From assembly GCF_003448965.1 (NCBI RefSeq), contig NZ_QRGC01000035.1, forward strand, positions 1 through 52,171: a stretch of 52,171 nt of DNA, given 5' to 3'. The notes under the pieces were generated by a model. It was given only the letters and a program-made list of their open reading frames with translations, was not told the DNA's origin and ran no database searches. Each line of letters starts with the position of its first letter. The stretch's first letter is position 1. Positions 25,455 to 30,902 of the stretch are shown here, one piece after another. The position numbers and the translations under genes were made by a program. This DNA comes from Oceanicella sp. SM1341 (GTDB lineage: Bacteria; Pseudomonadota; Alphaproteobacteria; Rhodobacterales; Rhodobacteraceae).

Positions 25455-25942
25455 TGCTCGCCCGTATCGACCGCTGCGTGGGGCACGTGTTCCGCGCCAT
25501 CCCCATCGCCTGCCTCGCGGCCCTCTTCGTGCTGCTGCTGGTCAACGTGGTGGCGCGCAGCTTCAGCCTCGCGAGCTTTCCCTGGTTCGACGAGGTGGTG
25601 CAGGGGCTCTTCGCCTGGATGGTCTTCACCGGCGCCGCCGCCCTGTGGCGCGAGAAGGACCATTTCGCGGTCGACTGGCTGCCCCTCGCCCTCACCGGGC
25701 GGCCGGCGCAGATGCTGCACATCCTGCTCGCGCTGCTCTCGATCTGCTTTCTCGCCGCCATGACCTGGTACGGGTTCGGGCTCGCCCGCAGTGCGCGCGC
25801 CCTCACCCCCATTCTCGAGATGCCGGTGTCGCTGTTCTACGCCGCCATCCCGCTCTCCGGCGCCGTGATGCTGGCCTGCTCGCTGGCCGATCTCGTCCGC
25901 CTCATCACCACTTCCCCAGCAAGACCGGAGGTCTCCGCATGA
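25454..25942 (+). CDS. dctQ: TRAP transporter small permease DctQ
   Basis: This 162-residue protein has four membrane segments. The motif FDEVVQGLFAWMVFTGAAAL, then WREKDHFAVDWLP, is the usual core of DctQ subunits. The start shares a base with the dctM stop, and its own stop overlaps the following gene in an ATGA. It partners DctM in the inner membrane. Confidence 0.92.
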   Translation: MLARIDRCVGHVFRAIPIACLAALFVLLLVNVVARSFSLASFPWFDEVVQGLFAWMVFTGAAALWREKDHFAVDWLPLALTGRPAQMLHILLALLSICFLAAMTWYGFGLARSARALTPILEMPVSLFYAAIPLSGAVMLACSLADLVRLITTSPARPEVSA

Positions 25943-26268
25943 TTTTCGACCATCGTACCTACACCTGCCGCCCGGGCACGATCAGGAAGCACATGAAGCT
26001 CTACGAGGAGCATGGCTGGGAAACCCAGTCGAAGCACCTGGGCACGCCGCTGTTCTACGGCGCGGTCGAGACGGGCGATGTGAACAGCTACGTGCATATC
26101 TGGGTGTTCGACAGCGCACAGGACCGGGCCGAGAAACGCGCCGCCATGGCCGCCGACCCGGCCTGGCAGAAGTTCCTCGCGCTGAGCGCCGAGGCGGGCA
26201 ACCTCATCCGCCAGGAAACCCAGCTGATGACCGCGGCGCCCTTTTTCAAGCTGCCCGCGCGCGGGTAG
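25939..26268 (+). CDS. NIPSNAP family protein
   Basis: The protein has 109 residues with the compact dimeric alpha/beta-barrel pattern of NIPSNAP proteins: IFDHRTYTCRPGTIRKHMKL at the start, then a strand with SYVHIWVFDSAQDR and DPAWQKFL. Members are small cytosolic proteins of unknown role, often encoded at the end of catabolic operons. It overlaps dctQ (ATGA) and is followed by a strong terminator, so it is the last gene of the dehydrogenase-TRAP operon. Confidence 0.88.
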   Translation: MIFDHRTYTCRPGTIRKHMKLYEEHGWETQSKHLGTPLFYGAVETGDVNSYVHIWVFDSAQDRAEKRAAMAADPAWQKFLALSAEAGNLIRQETQLMTAAPFFKLPARG

Positions 26269-26294
26269 GGGCCGCGCCGCGCAAGCCGACACGC

Positions 26295-26324
26295 GCCGCC
26301 CCCGGGCCCCCCGGGGGCGGCTTT
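26295..26324 (+). terminator. Intrinsic terminator of the TRAP operon
   Basis: Two perfect 12-base arms (GCCGCCCCCGGG and CCCGGGGGCGGC) with a three-base loop are followed by TTTG. It lies 27 bases after the NIPSNAP stop. Its 3' end touches the Pho-box-like site of the next gene. Confidence 0.82.
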
Positions 26325-26340
26325 GTCATCAAAGCGTCAC
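26323..26340 (+). promoter_or_regulatory. Pho-box-like sequence upstream of phoX
   Basis: TTGTCAT, a four-base A-rich spacer (CAAA), then GCGTCAC resembles the PhoB consensus CTGTCAT-N4-CTGTCAY. It matches six of seven positions in the first half and five of seven in the second. A TAGGAT hexamer that could act as a -10 begins 20 bases after it. With a phosphatase gene downstream, control by phosphate starvation is likely. Confidence 0.6.
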
Positions 26341-26437
26341 GCGGCCGTCGCGGGAACTGGTAGGATGGATGGGATCACGTCGCGGTGCCTGCCGCAGGGG
26401 CGGGCCCATCCAGCACACTTGCCAGAGGAGACCCGCC

Positions 26438-28312
26438 ATGGACATCCGCAAGACAGTCGACCTCACCTGGGACGATTTCGACGAGCTGCGTGACCCGCGC
26501 CCCGCGGAAACCGAGTTCGACCGCGTGGTGGAGCGCGCGATCTCGCGCCGCGGCTTCCTCGGCGGCACGCTGGCCTTCGGCTCGGGTGCGGCGGTGTTCG
26601 GCTCCGGCATCCTCGAGGGTGTGGCGCGCGCCCAGGGCTCGGGCTTCGCCTTCACCCCCGTCGGCATCGCGACCGACCACGAGGTGCATGTGCCTCAGGG
26701 CTACGCCTGGAAGCCGCTGGTGCGCTGGGGCGATCCGCTGTTCTCCGAGGCGCAAGGCGCATGGTCGGCCGAGGCCGGCGTGCCGGTGGAGATGTCCGAC
26801 AAGGTGTTCGGCGAGAACACCGACGGCATGGAGACCTTCGAGGCAGACGGCCATGTGCTGCTCGCCATCAACTCCGAATACGTGAACCCGAAGATCAACC
26901 TTCCGGCGGAGGCGAAGGGCATGCCCCGCACCGCGGCCGAGGTGCGCCTGCTCAAGAACCTGCAGGGCGTCACCGTGCTCGAGATCGCCGAAGGCGCCGA
27001 TGGCTGGGCCGTGGTGCTCGACAGCCCGTACAACCGCCGCATCACCCACGAGACGCAGATGACCATGGACGGCCCCGCCGCCGGCTCCGCCCTGCTGCGC
27101 ACCAACGCCGACCCGGAGGGGATGTCGCCCAAGGGCACGATGAACAACTGCGGCTCCGGCCGCACGCTCTGGGGCACCTACCTGACCTGCGAGGAAAACT
27201 TCAACGGCTACTTCGGCGCCACTGGGGCATACGAGGACAGCGAGGGCCTGAAGCGCTACGGCGTCGAGGGCGAGGGCCGCTACGCCTACGAGCGCTTCGA
27301 CCCGCGCTACGACCTCAGCGCCGAGCCCAACGAGCCCAACCGCCACGGCTGGGTGACCGAGATCGACCCCTCCGACCCCGAAAGCACCCCGGTGAAGCAC
27401 ACCGCCCTCGGCCGCTTCAAGCACGAGAACGCCGAGATGGTGCAGGCCACAGACGGCCGCGTAGTGGTCTACATGGGCGACGACGAGCGCGGCGAGTTCA
27501 TCTACCGCTATGTCTCGAACGGCACCTGGGCCGAGGGCCAGCCCGGCGGGAGCCTGCTCGCCGAGGGCACGCTCTTCGTCGCGAAGTTCAACGACGACAT
27601 GAGCGGCGAGTGGCTGCCGCTCACGCCTCAGAGCACCGGCATGTCGATGGAGGAACTGCTGGTGTTCGCGCGCATCGCCGGCTCCAAGGCAGGCGCCACC
27701 ACCATGGACCGGCCGGAGTGGATCGCCGCGCACCCGAGCCGCGCCGAGGCCTATTGCGCCCTCACCAACAACAAGAACCGCGGCCTGAAGCCCAATGCCG
27801 GCGGCGACGCCACCCCGGTGGGCGGCCCCAACCCGCGCGAGGCGAACAATTTCGGCCAGATCGTGCGCTGGCGCCCGGAGGGCGGCGACCACGGCGCCGA
27901 CCGCTTCACCTGGGACCTCTACGTGATGGCCGGCAACCCCGAGCTGTTCGAGGACGCCTATGCCGGCTCGGCCAACGTCACCCCGGGCAACATGTTCAAC
28001 TCGCCCGACGGCATGGCCTTCTCCTCCGACGGGATGCTCTGGATCCAGACCGACGGCGAGGACAGCAACGCCGATGAATTCGCCGGCATGGGCAACAACC
28101 AGATGCTGGTGGGCAACCCCGACACCGGCGAGATCGCCCGCTTCCTCACCGCGCCCAACGGCGCCGAGGTGACCGGCCTCACCTGGAGCCCGGACGGCCG
28201 GGTGGCCTTCGTGGGCATCCAGCACCCCGGCGGCTCCTGGCCCGATGGCGCCGGCAAGCCGCGCTCCGCCGTGATCGCCGTGTGGCGCGAGGACGGCGCG
28301 CGCATCGGCTGA
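26438..28312 (+). CDS. phoX: PhoX family phosphatase (DUF839), Tat-exported
   Basis: This is a 624-residue phosphatase. A twin-arginine signal (SRRGFLG, Arg37-Arg38, then a hydrophobic stretch to about residue 65) follows a 35-residue acidic N-terminal extension, typical of PhoX. The body has the family's conserved blocks, such as NNCGSGRTLWGTYLTCEENF and FKHENAEM, and a closing GLTWSPDGRVAFVGIQHPG. PhoX is a Ca/Fe-dependent phosphomonoesterase or diesterase that releases phosphate in the periplasm. The ATG at 26438 follows AGAGGAG. It appears monocistronic, with a Pho-box-like site upstream and a strong hairpin after it. Confidence 0.93.
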   Translation: MDIRKTVDLTWDDFDELRDPRPAETEFDRVVERAISRRGFLGGTLAFGSGAAVFGSGILEGVARAQGSGFAFTPVGIATDHEVHVPQGYAWKPLVRWGDPLFSEAQGAWSAEAGVPVEMSDKVFGENTDGMETFEADGHVLLAINSEYVNPKINLPAEAKGMPRTAAEVRLLKNLQGVTVLEIAEGADGWAVVLDSPYNRRITHETQMTMDGPAAGSALLRTNADPEGMSPKGTMNNCGSGRTLWGTYLTCEENFNGYFGATGAYEDSEGLKRYGVEGEGRYAYERFDPRYDLSAEPNEPNRHGWVTEIDPSDPESTPVKHTALGRFKHENAEMVQATDGRVVVYMGDDERGEFIYRYVSNGTWAEGQPGGSLLAEGTLFVAKFNDDMSGEWLPLTPQSTGMSMEELLVFARIAGSKAGATTMDRPEWIAAHPSRAEAYCALTNNKNRGLKPNAGGDATPVGGPNPREANNFGQIVRWRPEGGDHGADRFTWDLYVMAGNPELFEDAYAGSANVTPGNMFNSPDGMAFSSDGMLWIQTDGEDSNADEFAGMGNNQMLVGNPDTGEIARFLTAPNGAEVTGLTWSPDGRVAFVGIQHPGGSWPDGAGKPRSAVIAVWREDGARIG

Positions 28313-28324
28313 ACCACGGCCCGC

Positions 28325-28353
28325 CTCGCGCCGCCGGGCCCCGGCGGCGCGAG
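28325..28353 (+). terminator. Hairpin after phoX
   Basis: Two perfect 14-base arms (CTCGCGCCGCCGGG and CCCGGCGGCGCGAG) are separated by one base, so the inner pairs must open to form a loop. There is no T run. It should act as a terminator or 3'-end stabiliser for phoX. Confidence 0.6.
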
Positions 28354-28358
28354 AGCCT

Positions 28359-28370
28359 CATGCATGCATG
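28359..28370. promoter_or_regulatory. 12-base perfect palindrome before the hemoglobin gene
   Basis: CATGCATGCATG is a perfect palindrome about 65 bases before the chosen hemoglobin start, in the right place for an operator. It contains ATGCAT cores of the kind seen in sites of Rrf2-type regulators such as NsrR, but the full spacing of an NsrR site is not present. The assignment is tentative. Confidence 0.3.
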
Positions 28371-28401
28371 GAAGATTGATCGACGCCGCGCCACGGGGTA
28401 G

Positions 28402-28425
28402 CCTTTTCGGATTATCATGAAAAGG
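28402..28425 (+). promoter_or_regulatory. Hairpin that could hide the hemoglobin ribosome binding site
   Basis: Seven-base arms CCTTTTC and GAAAAGG enclose a 10-base loop. The right arm contains most of the AAGGA ribosome binding site of the start codon at 28435 and covers the alternative ATG at 28417. Folding would block translation of the hemoglobin gene and, through coupling, of the cyclase. Alternatively it is a protein operator. Confidence 0.4.
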
Positions 28426-28434
28426 ACCGGCGGC

Positions 28435-28806
28435 ATGGCGGGGTCATTGTTCGAGAAATACGGTGGATTCAGGACCGTAAGCAAGATCGTGATGTCCTTC
28501 TACGAGCGCGCGCTCGACAGTGACCAGATCGGCGATTACTTCGCCGATGTCGACATGCCCCGGCTTATGGACCACCAGACCCGGTTCATCTCCGGCCTCA
28601 TGGGCGGCCCGGCCAGCATCGGCGACGATCGCCTGCGCCAGGTGCACCGCCACCTCGGCATCAGCCACGCCGACATGGACGAGATGGCCAGCCTGCTGCG
28701 CGAAACCCTCGCCGGCCACGGGGTGGAGCCCGCCGACATCGAAACCCTGGTGGGCGAGGTGGAGGCGCGCCGGCCGCTCATCGTCACCGCGGGGGCTGCC
28801 GGATGA
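28435..28806 (+). CDS. Group I truncated hemoglobin
   Basis: The protein has 123 residues, the length of a 2-on-2 globin. It opens with SLFEKYGGFRTVSKIVMSFY, carries Tyr23 at the B10 position, the HQTRFISGLMGGP E-helix region, and the proximal heme ligand His71 in QVHRHLGI. Truncated globins bind O2, NO or CO and act in NO detoxification or sensing. I chose ATG 28435, which has AAGGA eight bases upstream, over ATG 28417. Its stop overlaps the start of the cyclase gene in an ATGA, so the two are translationally coupled. This strongly suggests a joint function in gas sensing. Confidence 0.93.
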   Translation: MAGSLFEKYGGFRTVSKIVMSFYERALDSDQIGDYFADVDMPRLMDHQTRFISGLMGGPASIGDDRLRQVHRHLGISHADMDEMASLLRETLAGHGVEPADIETLVGEVEARRPLIVTAGAAG

Positions 28807-29855
28807 GCATCGCGGCGATCAACGAGTCGCTGCTGCGCGCCATCGGCGTGGGCGTGGCGGTGGTGCGCGCGCCCGACTACCGGCTGGTGTTCCACAACGA
28901 TGCCTTCGCCGAGTGGTTCGGCCAGCCCGCGCCCGAGGCCCGGCTCTCGGAGGTGATCGCGGATTTCCCCGAGGCCGAGGCGGCCGAGGCGCTGGCCGGG
29001 CAGGGGCGCTACGTGGCCGAGTTCACCACCCGGGTGCGCCGGCGCACGCTGGTGATCGCGCTCACGCTCTCCGCCGCGCGGGCCGGGGGCGAGGGGGTGA
29101 TGGTGGTCGAGTGCCAGAACATCACCCGCATCCGCGAGCTCGAGTCGATGATCGACAGCTATTCCTCGATGGTCGAGCGCAACACCCGCGAGCTGGAGCG
29201 CGAGAAGGAGCGGGTGGAGCGCCTGCTGCTCAACCTCATGCCGCGCTCGGTCTATGAGGAGTTCCGCACCTTCGGTGTCGTCACCCCCCAGCTCTACAAG
29301 GACGTGGCGGTGGTGATGCTCGACTTCGTCGATTTCACCGAGTTCGCCGCCCGCACCGACCCCACGGTGACCCTGGGCGAGCTCAACGACATCTTCACCG
29401 CCTTCGACCGCATCGCCGAGCAGTTCGGCTGCGAGCGCATCAAGACCATCGGCGACGCCTATCTCGCCGTGGCCGGCATGCCCGAGCCTGCGCCGGAAGC
29501 GCCGGTGGCCGCGGCGCGCTGCGCCATCCGCTTCCTGCGCTACCTCGAGCGGCGCAACCTCAGCCACCAGTTCACCTGGCGGGCGCGCATCGGGCTGGGC
29601 TACGGGGCCGCGGTGGGCTCGGTTGTGGGCATCCAGAAATACGTCTACGACGTGTTCGGCCCGGCGGTGAACATGGCCGCGCGCCTGCAGGTGCTGGCCG
29701 AGCCGATGACCGTGGTCGCCCCCGTCTCGATGACCTCGGAGCTGGTGGACGAGTTCCAGATCGCCGATCTCGGCCGCGAGGCGGTGAAGGGCCTGGGCGA
29801 GATGGAGCTCATCTCCGTCACCGCCCGGCCCGAGCGCGGCGTGGCGCGGTTCTGA
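28803..29855 (+). CDS. PAS-linked class III adenylate cyclase
   Basis: This 350-residue cytosolic protein has a PAS-like domain (about 1-110), a signalling helix/coiled coil (about 110-150; LESMIDSYSSMVERNTRELE) and a class III cyclase catalytic domain (about 165-345). The metal ligands are Asp174 (LDFVDFT) and Asp218 (KTIGDAY). The transition-state Asn290 and Arg294 lie in NMAARL. Lys214 and Asp283 are the residues that specify adenine, so cAMP is the predicted product despite the usual adenylate/guanylate naming. It has no membrane segment. It is co-translated with the truncated hemoglobin, which may report gas or redox state to it. No cAMP receptor is encoded in the window. Confidence 0.93.
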   Translation: MSIAAINESLLRAIGVGVAVVRAPDYRLVFHNDAFAEWFGQPAPEARLSEVIADFPEAEAAEALAGQGRYVAEFTTRVRRRTLVIALTLSAARAGGEGVMVVECQNITRIRELESMIDSYSSMVERNTRELEREKERVERLLLNLMPRSVYEEFRTFGVVTPQLYKDVAVVMLDFVDFTEFAARTDPTVTLGELNDIFTAFDRIAEQFGCERIKTIGDAYLAVAGMPEPAPEAPVAAARCAIRFLRYLERRNLSHQFTWRARIGLGYGAAVGSVVGIQKYVYDVFGPAVNMAARLQVLAEPMTVVAPVSMTSELVDEFQIADLGREAVKGLGEMELISVTARPERGVARF

Positions 29856-29856
29856 G

Positions 29857-30660
29857 CTACTTGGGGAACAGGAAGGTCACCACGAAGCGAAAGCCCACCC
29901 CCTCGGGCCCGCCGCGCGGCGACTCCGCCCAGTAGCGCAGGCCGGCGGCGAGGCTCACCGGCTGGTCGCCGATGGTCACCAGCTTGCTCACCACCGCGTT
30001 GAGCGGCACCGCCCAGCTCTCGCCCGCCCAGTCATAGGTGCTCTCGGTGTTGAGCGTGTAGGTCCAGGCGCTCGGGGTGGTGTAGCTCACGAAGGGCTGC
30101 AGGAAGGTGGCGTTCACCTCGCTCCGGCCGGCCTCGCCCGCCACCGACCAGATGTGGTTGGCGAGCATCCCCGCGGTCCAGGGGCCCGACTGCTTCAGCA
30201 CCACGCCGGTGGGGCCCATGCCCCACTTGCCGCTGCCCAGGCCGTCTTCCGTCGCGGTGGGCACGAGGAACACCGGGCCCACGCCCCAGATCAGGCTGCC
30301 CTTGCTGGGCGAGAGGAACAGGCTCTGCACCGTGTCGCCGAGGCCGAACTGCACGCCCGAGTGCCCCGCCACGTCCTCCTGCCGGGTCACGGGCAGGATG
30401 GTGCGCGAGATCAGGTTCCACTCCGGGTCGATGGAGAAGGGCATCACCGGCTGGATGTTGAGCTCCGAGCGCGAGCCGTCGGCCGGGCCGTAGCCGCTGT
30501 CCTGGTTGAACTGCAGCGGTACGCTGATGAGCGAGGCGATGGGATTGGAGAGCTGCTTGGCGAGGTCTTCCTGCCCGGAGGACGAGGCGCCTTGCTGTGC
30601 CGCGGCAGGCAGCGCGCCCGCGAGCACTCCGATGGCCAGCAGGCGCAGCACGACGTTCAT
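29857..30660 (-). CDS. Predicted outer-membrane beta-barrel protein (neuromedin-U-like / transporter)
   Basis: The protein has 267 residues with a signal peptide (MNVVLRLLAIGVLAGALPAA, cleaved before QQGASSS). The rest alternates short amphipathic strands (SLIWGVGPVFLVPTATE, WTYTLNTESTYDWAG) and ends in FRFVVTFLFPK, fitting an outer-membrane barrel. It matches the pattern of proteins annotated as transporter or neuromedin U, whose role is unknown. It converges on the cyclase gene with one base between stops, and diverges from the cellulase across 240 bases. No function can be assigned from context. Confidence 0.7.
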   Translation of the reverse strand: MNVVLRLLAIGVLAGALPAAAQQGASSSGQEDLAKQLSNPIASLISVPLQFNQDSGYGPADGSRSELNIQPVMPFSIDPEWNLISRTILPVTRQEDVAGHSGVQFGLGDTVQSLFLSPSKGSLIWGVGPVFLVPTATEDGLGSGKWGMGPTGVVLKQSGPWTAGMLANHIWSVAGEAGRSEVNATFLQPFVSYTTPSAWTYTLNTESTYDWAGESWAVPLNAVVSKLVTIGDQPVSLAAGLRYWAESPRGGPEGVGFRFVVTFLFPK

Positions 30661-30789
30661 TGTCCCTGTGCCTCCTCTTGCGGGGGATCTTCCCGGGTCA
30701 TGCTACTCCCGATCGCCCGCCCGGCGAAGCGATATGTTTCCCGCGTCCCGGCGCGGGTGAGAGCGACCACGGGTTGCATACCGATACGG

Positions 30790-30819
30790 CTGACAACCCG
30801 GCGCGCCTTGCGCTAGCAT
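30790..30819 (+). promoter_or_regulatory. Candidate sigma-70-type promoter of the cellulase gene
   Basis: CTGACA (30790-30795) and TAGCAT (30814-30819) are separated by 18 bases and lie about 85 bases before the chosen cellulase start. This is the best -35/-10 pair seen in the divergent region; the assignment is by match to the consensus only. Confidence 0.35.
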
Positions 30820-30902
30820 CCTCCTCGGCAGGAAGGAGCCGGCATCCCGCCGCTTCCGCCGCCGGGCCGCGGCCCGGACCCGTTGAAGGGGAGAGTGACG
30901 GC

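Noticed and set aside
26375-28225. Open frame of about 616 codons opposite phoX
   Set aside because: It is antisense to a clear PhoX protein, with no recognisable motif and a composition typical of GC-rich shadows.
30597-30902. N-terminal extension of the cellulase frame up to an ATG at 30597
   Set aside because: The extension would overlap the start of the divergent outer-membrane gene and contains its promoter side. Its sequence is Arg/Pro-rich, and the hydrophobic stretch (SLSLCLLLRGIF) is too short and badly placed to be a convincing signal peptide.
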